This document shows, piece after piece, positions 8,143-15,720 of a stretch of 19,673 nt of DNA; position 1 is the stretch's first letter; every line of letters starts with the position of its first letter. The position numbers and the translations under genes are program-made. The stretch is from Rhodospirillaceae bacterium (lineage in GTDB: Bacteria; Pseudomonadota; Alphaproteobacteria; MPNO01; UBA2964): the NCBI GenBank assembly GCA_002712335.1, contig PATI01000048.1:1-19673 (forward strand), given 5' to 3'. Below the pieces are notes generated by a model that was given only the letters and a program-made list of their open reading frames with translations, was not told the origin of the DNA and searched no databases.

Positions 8143-9147
8143 TCATACCCTGAGTTGATGAAAAGGCTCCAGAGCCTCTTTGACAAAAATTTCCTCAGGT
8201 TTAAGGTGACGGGTAGTAACACCCTGATCTGAGCAAAAGCGCAGAAAGGCATCTATCGTGGTTCTATTACGTTCAATTCCATAGGGCCAATAATCACCAT
8301 CTGGAAAAAACTCTTCCGCTGTGCGTTCGATATATTGTTGGATCCATGGTAAGCCTATTTGCGATACATTCATATCACGCATCCTCCTTACAGAATTGTT
8401 TTTAGATTCTTCAAATGCATTAAATAAATTGCGCGCAATCCAAGGATTTTTTTCATAAGTTGAACGTTTTAGCGCAATAGTGTGCATTATAGGAAAAATT
8501 CCTGTTTGGGCGAAATATTCGCGTTCAACACCCTCGAATTCCGTATAAAGCCTCTTGATAGATGAGTCTCCCGAAAGCATGCGGCGAGGAGGGTCCGCAG
8601 TGATTAGCGCATCAATTTTACCTTCAACTAACATATCCGCAAGTGATCCCTCTGGGAGATTAGTCAGTTTCACGCCTTTTGGAGGTTGTTCAGCAGTGTT
8701 ATCGAGGCGACCTAGCGAATTAGGACCTAGTTGATACCAGTCAATTTCGCTGAGTGGAATTCCTATCGTCTCTGTCAACCAGCCTCTTGCATAAGTCGTA
8801 GCTGTTTGAGCCCATTGCGGAAGACCTACTTTCTTTCCCCTCAGATCCTTGGGGGTTTTTATAGATCCATCTGATCTTATATAAACGCCGGAAAGCCTAA
8901 ATAGACGAGATGGAAATACTGGAATTAAAACAAAAGGAGGATTTCCCCGTGAAATTGCCTGGCAAGACATCGCAAAGGAAATTTCAGAAACATCCCATTC
9001 CTGATCAGATAAAAAACGTTTGAAAGTTTCTTCAACTTCCATCACTAAACTAGTTACTTTAATACCATTGGGTTTGACTGCGCCTGTAAAAATATCTCGG
9101 ACATGGTCATAGTCATTGACCCCCATAGTGAGATGTATATCTGCCAT
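8143..9147 (-). CDS. 4,5-dihydroxyphthalate decarboxylase (Pht5)-like / NMT1-like substrate-binding-fold protein
   Basis: 334 residues with the periplasmic-binding-protein-II fold of the NMT1/Pht5 group but no signal peptide: it starts directly MADIHLTMGVNDYDHVRDIF. Seen: IPVFPSRLFRLSGVYIRSDG (about 76-95), PKDLRGKKVGLPQWAQTATTYARGWL, GKIDALITADPPRRM, the strongly conserved TGIFPIMHTIAL, NPWIARNLFNAFEESK, and the C-terminal DYWPYGIERNR. These match the 4,5-dihydroxyphthalate decarboxylase family, where Pht5 turns 4,5-dihydroxyphthalate into protocatechuate. Many relatives are labelled ABC substrate-binding proteins, but lacking an export signal and any permease or ATPase gene beside it, a cytoplasmic enzyme or sensor is more likely. 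AGAGG lies five to six bases before the ATG. It follows the GFA gene by 53 bases. Confidence 0.85.
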   Translation of the reverse strand: MADIHLTMGVNDYDHVRDIFTGAVKPNGIKVTSLVMEVEETFKRFLSDQEWDVSEISFAMSCQAISRGNPPFVLIPVFPSRLFRLSGVYIRSDGSIKTPKDLRGKKVGLPQWAQTATTYARGWLTETIGIPLSEIDWYQLGPNSLGRLDNTAEQPPKGVKLTNLPEGSLADMLVEGKIDALITADPPRRMLSGDSSIKRLYTEFEGVEREYFAQTGIFPIMHTIALKRSTYEKNPWIARNLFNAFEESKNNSVRRMRDMNVSQIGLPWIQQYIERTAEEFFPDGDYWPYGIERNRTTIDAFLRFCSDQGVTTRHLKPEEIFVKEALEPFHQLRV

Positions 9148-9200
9148 CCAAGCCTCTTTATTTAAGTAATCAAAAAACCAATTGAATTATTTCAACTTAT

Positions 9201-9626
9201 TTAACTATCTCTCTGCACTGGGCCCTCAAAAATACGTATTTTTCCCACCTCTAATGCATGCGCATGTGCACTTCGAGTATAAATATTAACCTGAGGTTTA
9301 TATACAGCCGGGTCGTCAAGAGTACCTGCACTTAACACGTAATACTTTTTCCAACCCTCCGATCTGCAAACTACGTTAGATCCACAAACGGGACAAAATC
9401 CCCGTTCCATAATAGTTCCTCGATCTGTATTTTTGCCATAAAACTTGAGATCACCAAAAATCTCTAAATCGGTTTTTAGAACCATTAAACTAGAAGCGAA
9501 TGCCGTTCCGGTATATCGCTGACAGTCCTTGCAATGGCATAGTCCGGAATAAACTGGCTCCTCGGGTATTTTTACTTTGTATTTTACGGCCCCACAAAGA
9601 CACTGCCCTTTAACAACTTGGCTCAT
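9201..9626 (-). CDS. GFA / CENP-V family zinc protein (glutathione-dependent formaldehyde-activating enzyme-like)
   Basis: 141 residues with the zinc-binding cysteines of the GFA (DUF636) fold: Cys9-x-Cys11 (QCLCGAVKY), Cys30-x-Cys32-x2-Cys35 (CHCKDCQRYTG) and Cys78-x2-Cys81 (GFCPVCGS). Gfa of Paracoccus was described as speeding S-hydroxymethylglutathione formation, though that role is disputed and most relatives have no known substrate. The start is the ATG at 9626: GGGAGG sits four bases before it and the family starts at about this point; the longer in-frame extension to 9704 lies inside the upstream ligase gene. The gene therefore overlaps the ligase stop (9610-9612) by 17 bases, a sign of translational coupling. 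In this operon it could handle a small aldehyde or thiol conjugate, but that is a guess. Confidence 0.88.
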   Translation of the reverse strand: MSQVVKGQCLCGAVKYKVKIPEEPVYSGLCHCKDCQRYTGTAFASSLMVLKTDLEIFGDLKFYGKNTDRGTIMERGFCPVCGSNVVCRSEGWKKYYVLSAGTLDDPAVYKPQVNIYTRSAHAHALEVGKIRIFEGPVQRDS

Positions 9627-11214
9627 TTTTCCTCCCATGGTCTTGAATTTCACGCAGTTTAAATCGTTGTATCTTACCCGTTGCTGTTTTAGGCAAATCA
9701 TCAACGAAATGGAACCACCTCGGATATTTGTAATGGGCCAAGCCTTTCCGACAATGACTGACCAACGCCTTTTCTATTCTGTCGTCAGCATCGTTGATGT
9801 TATTAAGTACCACAAAGGCTGCCGGTTTCATCAGGCCATCATCGTCGAGTTGACCAACAACAGCTGCTTCTAAAACTTTTTGATGTTCAATCAGTCGGTC
9901 CTCAATCTCAAACGGCGAACACCAAAGACCTCCAACTTTCATCATATCGTCACCGCGACCAGCATTGTGGTAATAACCGTCTGCATCTCGATAATACATA
10001 TCACCGGTATTTAGCCATTCGCCTTTCATTGTAGCCGAGGTCTTTTCTGAGTTATTCCAGTATATTCGTGCAGCCGACTCGCCTTTTACCCATACAGTGC
10101 CGATGACGTTCGGTTCTATCACTTCTTTTTCTTTTTCGTCGACTATTTTTACTTTATAACCAGATACTGGTTTTCCTGAGGTTGCATATCGGTAGTCACT
10201 AGGACGGTTCGAAATAAATATGTGAAGATTTTCGGTTGACCCAAGGCCGTCTATAATAAGAGTATCGGTTTTTTCCTGCCAACGACGGAATACGTCCCCG
10301 GGCAAAGCCTCGCCAGCTGAAACACAAATCCGGAGTGACGACAGGTCTGGTTTCTCTGTTTCCATAGCCCTAAGCTGCTGGGCATATAATGTTGGAACAC
10401 CAAAAAATACTGTAGGCCTAAATTGTTTGATCATTTCGAAACTCATTTTTGGAGTTACCTTCCGATCTGATAAAACAATAGTCGCTCCGACCCATAGAGG
10501 AAATGTCATCGCATTGCCAAAACCATACGAATGAAACAATTTGCTTGCCGAAAAAACAGTGTCGTTTTCATTCAAACCTACAGTATTTTTAGCGAAGCGC
10601 TCTGATGTACAAACCATTGATCTGTGCGGGTGCACGACACCCTTTGGCTTACCTGTTGATCCAGACGAATATAGCCAAAAGCAATCATCTAGGTGAGAGT
10701 TTATAGAAAATGCTAACTCAGTGGACAAAGCAGCAGCAGCATTCCTGAGATTTTCGGCTGAAAGTATATTTTTAGGTTTATAGTCTGCTTCCTTAATTGC
10801 CCGCTTAATCGTTTTAGAAAATATTTTACTATATATCAAACCGGCGCATGCAGAATCAGTTATAAGGTATTTATAATCTTCCGCCCTGAGCATTGTATTC
10901 ACTGGGACAGGGATGATACCGCTTTTTATTGCTCCGAAGAATATCGCGATAAAATCCGGAACGTCAGACATGACCATCATTATACGTTCCCCGGGATTCA
11001 TCCCAATACTTAATAGGTAATTCCCATATCGGTTTACCGCATCAGAGAGGTCTCTATAGCTCCATTGCTCTTCTGATGTTTTTATAGCAATTTTATCACC
11101 TCTACCCTCAAGGATATGACGATCAATAAAGGCTGCAGACACATTGAATCTTTTAGAGAAATTTAACTTATGAGGTTCCACTAACCTATCAATTTCTACC
11201 GTATTGTCTTCCAT
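9610..11214 (-). CDS. AMP-forming acyl/aryl-CoA ligase, benzoate-CoA ligase family
   Basis: 534 residues of the ANL superfamily. Motifs in order: P-loop YSSGSTGKPKGVVH (182-195), substrate-pocket segment KLFHSYGFGNAMTFPLWVGA (225-244), GLGSTENLHIFISNRP (323-338), TGD (403-405), hinge GRGDDMMKVGGLW (419-431), and catalytic Lys514 in ATGKIQRFKL. The pocket segment and the LHIFISNRP stretch are characteristic of the benzoate-CoA ligase family rather than of long-chain fatty acid ligases. The reaction is aryl acid + ATP + CoA to aryl-CoA + AMP + PPi in the cytoplasm. The ATG at 11214 has no strong ribosome-binding site, unlike its neighbours. It heads the minus-strand run ligase-GFA-Pht5-like and is divergent from the molybdenum hydroxylase operon, 202 bases away, so shared control of CoA activation and hydroxylation is plausible. 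Confidence 0.9.
   Translation of the reverse strand: MEDNTVEIDRLVEPHKLNFSKRFNVSAAFIDRHILEGRGDKIAIKTSEEQWSYRDLSDAVNRYGNYLLSIGMNPGERIMMVMSDVPDFIAIFFGAIKSGIIPVPVNTMLRAEDYKYLITDSACAGLIYSKIFSKTIKRAIKEADYKPKNILSAENLRNAAAALSTELAFSINSHLDDCFWLYSSGSTGKPKGVVHPHRSMVCTSERFAKNTVGLNENDTVFSASKLFHSYGFGNAMTFPLWVGATIVLSDRKVTPKMSFEMIKQFRPTVFFGVPTLYAQQLRAMETEKPDLSSLRICVSAGEALPGDVFRRWQEKTDTLIIDGLGSTENLHIFISNRPSDYRYATSGKPVSGYKVKIVDEKEKEVIEPNVIGTVWVKGESAARIYWNNSEKTSATMKGEWLNTGDMYYRDADGYYHNAGRGDDMMKVGGLWCSPFEIEDRLIEHQKVLEAAVVGQLDDDGLMKPAAFVVLNNINDADDRIEKALVSHCRKGLAHYKYPRWFHFVDDLPKTATGKIQRFKLREIQDHGRKNEPSC
9630..9636 (-). promoter_or_regulatory. ribosome-binding site deciding the GFA-protein start
   Basis: The minus strand reads GGGAGGA and then A residues to the ATG at 9626. 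The site lies inside the last codons of the ligase gene and excludes the upstream start at 9704. Confidence 0.75.
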
Positions 11215-11416
11215 TTTAAAATCCGGTTTTCATTCTCAGCGTTTATTGGGTTTAAAAAACATCAAGGCCGCCGCATCACTTTAACATTTTGTTTTTTGCG
11301 GCATTTTGACCCGTTATTTTGGTTGATTATGGCGTAATTTACTGGCAACACCTATTTATAAACTATTTATTAAACTGATTTATATCTTTTTATACAAAAA
11401 ACAGGAAATTTCCTCG
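11215..11416. promoter_or_regulatory. divergent intergenic region between the CoA ligase and molybdenum hydroxylase operons
   Basis: A 202-base, strongly A+T-rich gap, the longest in the window, between two operons transcribed apart. It must contain promoters in both directions. Parts such as TTGACC (11306-11311) and TATAAA (11357-11362) are present but not at consensus spacing, so I name no specific promoter. No gene, tRNA or long repeat is visible in it. Confidence 0.55.
11403..11414. repeat. 12-base palindrome AGGAAATTTCCT over the coxL-like ribosome-binding site
   Basis: A perfect palindrome two bases before the ATG at 11417. Its left half supplies the AGGA ribosome-binding sequence. It could be an operator half-site or chance in A+T-rich DNA; as RNA it is too short in the loop to form a normal hairpin. 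Confidence 0.3.
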
Positions 11417-14383
11417 ATGAAAAATAAGCCGCAGGGCCAAAAATACCTGGGACAGCCGGTCCCAAGAGTTGAGGACGAAATTTTACTTATGGGTAAGGCC
11501 CAGTATTCGGATCACCTCCCTACCCGATCCGGTACACAACATGCGGCTATTCTAAGATCACCTCACGCCCATGCAAAAATTATATCAATGGATGTAAGTC
11601 GTGCCGAAAAAATTCCCGGTGTCTCTGCGGTTATGACAGGTGAAGACGTAAAGGAGATGTCAGAAGCCTTTCTTATAGTCTTAAGACAACCCATAAACCA
11701 GTGGGCTCTTGCAGTTGAAAAAGTGCGATATGTAGGCGAACCTGTTGCCTTGGTTGTCGCCCGAGACAGATATATAGCGGAAGATGCACTGGCAGAAATC
11801 GATATCGTTTATGAATCGATGCCCCCAGTGATTGATCAGGAAAAAGCAATTTTAGAGGACGCTCCGATAGTTCATGAAGCTGTCGGTAGTAATGTAGTAT
11901 CAACTCGAGATTTTTCATACGGTGACCCAGAGGGCGCCTTCGATGATGCCGATAAAATCGTCAAAATGAAGGTTCGCTACCCACGAAATTCGCAAACACC
12001 TTTAGAAGGATTTGTTGTTACTGCAGATTTTCATCCCGGTGAAGACTTGTATGACGTATCATCGAATTATCAGGGGCCCTTCACATCCCACCCAGTAATG
12101 TCGATGGCACTTCGTGTCAAAAACTCTCAATTACGGATGCGTACCCCACAGTGGTCAGGAGGTGGATTTGGTATAAAGGTTCAAATTTTTCCTTATGTTG
12201 TACTTATTTGTCTAGCCTCAAAAAGAGTGGGTAAACCTGTAAAATGGGTTGAAGACAAATTAGAGCATTTATCCGCTGCAGCCGCTGCCCCAAACAGGCT
12301 TATCGAGATGGAAGCGGCTGTAAAAAACGACGGAACCGTTACCGCCTTCCGCTTCGATCAACAGGATGACTACGGAGCTTTTTTACGCGCTCCTATGCCA
12401 GGTCCGCTTTATCGAATGCATGGAATTTTAACTGGGGCATACGACATAAAAAATCTGGCGGTCACCAATCGCGTTGTTATGACGAACAAATGCCCGTCTG
12501 CCATGGTACGTGGCTTTGGTGGTCCTCAAATGTATTATGGTATTGAGCGGATGATGCAAAAAGTCGCACACGAGTTGGATATGGATCCGCTGGATGTCAT
12601 TCGTAAAAACCTTGTTCCTGCGGGTGTATTTCCATACCGCGCAGCCGCAGGGGCACTATTGGACAGTGGGGATTATCCTGCAGCTATTGAAAAAGCGATC
12701 AAAGAAGGTGCCTTAGATGATTTAAAGAAACGCCGAGATGAACGGCGGGCAGCAGGAAAGAAATATGGTATTGGTTATGCAGCGATTGTTGAGCCAGCTC
12801 AGTCCAATATGGGATATCTGTCTAATATATTGCCTCGCGATGAAAGACAAAGAAATCCGAAAGGCGGAGCGGTAGCTAACGCAACTGTGAATGTTGATCC
12901 ACTGGGTACTGTTAGCGTAACAGCTGATTCAATTCCTCAGGGACAGGGTCATATGACAATTTTATCTCAAATTGTTGCTGACGTATTGGGGCTGACGCCG
13001 GAACATATCAAGGTCAACTTAGATTTCGATACAGCAAAGGATGCCTGGTCAATAGCAACCGGTAATTACTCTTCACGATTTTCGTCAGCAACGGCTGTTG
13101 CCTGTCAAAAAGCAGCCGAAAAGGTGAAAGCCAAATTAGCTCGGATTGCGAGCCAAACGCTTAATGTCCCCTCGGACCAACTTGAATTTGTAGAAGGCAA
13201 AATTCGGGATGTTACAAATCCGGAAAATGGCATAAACTTTTACCGTGCCGCTGGCTCTGCACACTGGACACCTGGAAATTTACCGGATGAAATGGAACCT
13301 TGTGTTCGTGAAACCGGCTCTTGGTCACCCCCAGAGTTAGAATCGCCTAATGATAAAGACCAAATTAATACCTCTTTAACGTACGGTTTTGTATTTGATT
13401 TCTGTGGAGTTGAAATTGATGAAAACACTGGCGAAGTAAACATTGATCGTTACGTTACTTTGCATGACTCTGGAACGTTACTAAACCCGCTGATTGCAGA
13501 CGGACAAGTTCATGGTGCCTTCGCCTGGGCCATTGGGTGTGCTCTCTATGAAGAGTTCGTATATGGCGATGATGGCAGTTTTCTAACCGGTACCTTCGCG
13601 GACTACCTTGTTCCTACCAGCTGGGAGGTACCAGAACCACAAATCATCCACATGGAATCGCCATCAATGGTAACACCACTAGGTGCAAAAGGGATAGGTG
13701 AGGGTAACTGCATGTCAACGCCGGTTTGCCTCGCTAATGCTGTTGCAGATGCCATTGATGTTGAGGATATAACGTTACCCATGACCCCAGCCCGCCTGAG
13801 TGTCATGATACATGGAGAAGAACTTCCTCCCGAAGATAAAAATAATATACCGGTTGCGCCAAAAGACTCTGATTCTGATGATATGAATGGCGCTGGTGAA
13901 ACTATCGTTCCTGCTTCACCAGAGGAAATTTGGATAACACTGCTTGACCCAAATGCCTTAGCTTCAGTGATCCCTGGATGTCATCAACTCGAACAGATTA
14001 GTGAAAATAACTACAAAGCAGATGTATCTCTCGGGATAGGTCCCGTTAGGGGTCGATTTAAAGCTAACGTATCTCTTTCTGGATTAGTAGAAAACCAAAG
14101 GGCAAAATTATCAGGCGGTTTAATTGGTCCTCTTGGCACCTCAAAGGGTAGCGGACATGTCTCTTTAGAGGCGGTAGAAAACGGAACAAAAATAACCTAT
14201 GACTATTCTGTGGCCCTTTCAGGGACTGTAGCATCCGTGGGAGGACGATTAATTGAAGGGGCAGCTAAAGCTCTAGTAAATCAATTTTTTCAACGGCTCG
14301 CCGCCGTAGTTGGAGGTAAGCCTGTTTCCCGCAATACACCATGGTGGCTAAAGATTTTTCGTAAGCTAGGATTTTTAAAATGA
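11417..14383 (+). CDS. molybdenum hydroxylase large subunit (CoxL/XdhB-like) fused to a C-terminal CoxG domain
   Basis: 988 residues, about 200 more than a usual CoxL. Residues 1-800 are the xanthine dehydrogenase-family Mo-cofactor subunit: GQPVPRVEDEILLMGKAQY (12-30), RYVGEPVALVVA (104-115), WSGGGFGIK (246-254), VRGFGGPQ (364-371), QGQGH (508-512) and GAKGIGEG with catalytic Glu762 (756-763). The active-site loop is xanthine dehydrogenase/aldehyde oxidase-like, not the AYxCSFR of true CO dehydrogenase, so an organic substrate such as an N-heteroaromatic or aldehyde is expected. An acidic linker (801-826) leads to a CoxG/SRPBCC domain (827-960: VPASPEEIWITLLDP, VIPGC, GPVRGRFKA, SGTVASVGGRLIEGAAKALVNQFF) and a cationic aromatic tail WWLKIFRKLGFLK. 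CoxG is linked to membrane attachment and quinone transfer in CO dehydrogenases. The stop overlaps the next ATG by four bases (ATGA). Confidence 0.92.
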   Translation: MKNKPQGQKYLGQPVPRVEDEILLMGKAQYSDHLPTRSGTQHAAILRSPHAHAKIISMDVSRAEKIPGVSAVMTGEDVKEMSEAFLIVLRQPINQWALAVEKVRYVGEPVALVVARDRYIAEDALAEIDIVYESMPPVIDQEKAILEDAPIVHEAVGSNVVSTRDFSYGDPEGAFDDADKIVKMKVRYPRNSQTPLEGFVVTADFHPGEDLYDVSSNYQGPFTSHPVMSMALRVKNSQLRMRTPQWSGGGFGIKVQIFPYVVLICLASKRVGKPVKWVEDKLEHLSAAAAAPNRLIEMEAAVKNDGTVTAFRFDQQDDYGAFLRAPMPGPLYRMHGILTGAYDIKNLAVTNRVVMTNKCPSAMVRGFGGPQMYYGIERMMQKVAHELDMDPLDVIRKNLVPAGVFPYRAAAGALLDSGDYPAAIEKAIKEGALDDLKKRRDERRAAGKKYGIGYAAIVEPAQSNMGYLSNILPRDERQRNPKGGAVANATVNVDPLGTVSVTADSIPQGQGHMTILSQIVADVLGLTPEHIKVNLDFDTAKDAWSIATGNYSSRFSSATAVACQKAAEKVKAKLARIASQTLNVPSDQLEFVEGKIRDVTNPENGINFYRAAGSAHWTPGNLPDEMEPCVRETGSWSPPELESPNDKDQINTSLTYGFVFDFCGVEIDENTGEVNIDRYVTLHDSGTLLNPLIADGQVHGAFAWAIGCALYEEFVYGDDGSFLTGTFADYLVPTSWEVPEPQIIHMESPSMVTPLGAKGIGEGNCMSTPVCLANAVADAIDVEDITLPMTPARLSVMIHGEELPPEDKNNIPVAPKDSDSDDMNGAGETIVPASPEEIWITLLDPNALASVIPGCHQLEQISENNYKADVSLGIGPVRGRFKANVSLSGLVENQRAKLSGGLIGPLGTSKGSGHVSLEAVENGTKITYDYSVALSGTVASVGGRLIEGAAKALVNQFFQRLAAVVGGKPVSRNTPWWLKIFRKLGFLK

Positions 14384-15207
14384 AACCTAAATCTTTTGAT
14401 TATTTAAAGGTTGCCTCTGCTGAAGAGGCTGTTATCGCCCTTGCGCAAGGTGGAGAGGATGCCCGCATTATTGCTGGGGGTCTTTCTCTAATGCCCATGC
14501 TAAACTTTCGCTTAGCTGAACCAAAAATATTGATAGATATTTCCAAGGTAGAATCTCTCTCTTACATCCGGGAAACTAGTCAACATGTTGAAATGGGTGC
14601 TGCCACCCGCCAAGGAGATTTAATGAAGTGGGAGCGCCTAGGGCAGTGTCTTCCGTTAGTAGCTGCTGCATGCCCCTATATTGGGCATTACCAAACCCGT
14701 GCCAAGGGAACTGTATGCGGGTCATTAGTTCACGCTGATCCGAGTTCTGAATTACCTCTATGTCTTGCCGTCCTCGGTGGGGAAGTCGATTTACAATCAT
14801 CTAAGGGTAAACGAACCCTTATCGCCGACGAATTTCAGACCGGTATGCTCTCAACAGCAAAAGAGACAGACGAGATGGTAGTAGCGGCCCGGTATCCAGT
14901 AGCAAAGAAAGGGGAGGGCTATGCTTTCACTGAAATGGCACAGCGTCGCGGTGATTTTGCCATTGTTGCTCTTGCAGCAGTAGCAGACGGCAACCATATT
15001 AAATTAGGCATAGGAGGCGTTGCTGATCGCCCCACCGTACGTAAATGGGATTTATTGGAAGGAGAAAGACTTGAAGATGCTCTTAACGAGTTTGCCTGGG
15101 ACTTGGGAGGATACGACGATATTCATGCGACGGCGCGATATCGTCGTGAATTGGTTCGGCGCCTCGGACGCAGAGTTATTGAAGAGGCTAAGTCATGCCG
15201 CAATTAA
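14380..15207 (+). CDS. molybdenum hydroxylase FAD-binding medium subunit (CoxM-like)
   Basis: 275 residues, usual length for CoxM. The two FAD-binding motifs are visible: AGGLSLMPM (32-40) and TVCGSLVHADPSSELP (111-126); in the second the usual TGGS/TxGGS glycine is a cysteine (TVCGS). The C-terminal CO-dehydrogenase flavoprotein domain follows (RRGDFAIVALAAV, IKLGIGGVADRP). It passes electrons from the 2Fe-2S subunit to FAD and then to the acceptor. It has no insertion for an extra 4Fe-4S cluster, which argues against 4-hydroxybenzoyl-CoA reductase. It overlaps the large subunit by four bases and the small subunit by 13 bases, so the three are made as one coupled unit in the order L(G)-M-S instead of the M-S-L order of cox operons. 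Confidence 0.93.
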   Translation: MKPKSFDYLKVASAEEAVIALAQGGEDARIIAGGLSLMPMLNFRLAEPKILIDISKVESLSYIRETSQHVEMGAATRQGDLMKWERLGQCLPLVAAACPYIGHYQTRAKGTVCGSLVHADPSSELPLCLAVLGGEVDLQSSKGKRTLIADEFQTGMLSTAKETDEMVVAARYPVAKKGEGYAFTEMAQRRGDFAIVALAAVADGNHIKLGIGGVADRPTVRKWDLLEGERLEDALNEFAWDLGGYDDIHATARYRRELVRRLGRRVIEEAKSCRN

Positions 15208-15689
15208 ATAAAGATACACGCCACCCTGTTACTTTGAAACTTAACGGCGAGGAAGTAACTGGGCATGCAGAACCAAGAATGCTACTCAGTGATTTTCTCA
15301 CCCATGAAATTGGAATAACAAGCTGCCATGTCGGCTGCGAACATGGAGTTTGCGGTGCTTGTACGATCCTTGTTGACGGGACCGTTTCCCGTGCCTGTTT
15401 GACGCTTGCAGTTCAGGCAGACGGATCAACAATAGAAACTTCTGAAAGTTTAGCTAGTAATGACGGTGAATTATCTGCACTCCAGCAAGCATTTAAGAAA
15501 CATCATGGTTTGCAATGTGGGTATTGTACTCCTGGTATTTTAATGTCTTTGACAGCATACCTTAAAGAAAACCCGAAACCCACCGAGGAAGAAATTCGTG
15601 ATATGTTGTCCGGACATCTTTGCCGCTGCACTGGCTATGTAGGAATGGTTAAGGCTGTTATGGATTACTGCGAAAATAACCCTCAGTGA
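15195..15689 (+). CDS. molybdenum hydroxylase 2Fe-2S small subunit (CoxS-like)
   Basis: 164 residues, full length. The plant-ferredoxin-type cluster is bound by Cys48, Cys53, Cys56 and Cys68 (GCEHGVCGACTILVDG, then SRAC) and the second cluster by Cys108, Cys111, Cys143 and Cys145 (QCGYCTPGILMS and HLCRCTGY), all present. It carries electrons from the Mo site to FAD. The ATG at 15195 lies inside the end of the medium-subunit gene with GAAGAGG about eight bases before it. No chaperone (CoxD/CoxE/XdhC-like) for cofactor insertion follows; the next gene is a VOC protein. Confidence 0.95.
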   Translation: MPQLNKDTRHPVTLKLNGEEVTGHAEPRMLLSDFLTHEIGITSCHVGCEHGVCGACTILVDGTVSRACLTLAVQADGSTIETSESLASNDGELSALQQAFKKHHGLQCGYCTPGILMSLTAYLKENPKPTEEEIRDMLSGHLCRCTGYVGMVKAVMDYCENNPQ

Positions 15690-15707
15690 TTATTTAATAA
15701 GTTTGTC

Positions 15708-15712
15708 AGGGA
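15708..15712 (+). promoter_or_regulatory. ribosome-binding site deciding the VOC-protein start
   Basis: AGGGA lies eight bases before the TTG at 15721. The alternative TTG at 15703 is preceded only by A+T-rich sequence without such a site. Confidence 0.5.
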
Positions 15713-15720
15713 AACCGAAT

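Noticed and set aside
8132..8143. ACTAAAGTTAGT inverted repeat at the end of the Pht5-like gene
   Set aside because: Two-base loop and A+T-rich stem; too weak to call a terminator or operator.
14380..15207. 4-hydroxybenzoyl-CoA reductase beta subunit, suggested by the nearby benzoate-CoA-ligase-type gene
   Set aside because: The subunit is 275 residues and lacks the insertion that carries the extra 4Fe-4S cluster.
11417..15689. Aerobic CO dehydrogenase (coxMSL)
   Set aside because: The active-site loop is VRGFGGPQ, of the xanthine dehydrogenase/aldehyde oxidase kind; the AYxCSFR loop of CO dehydrogenase is absent and the gene order differs.
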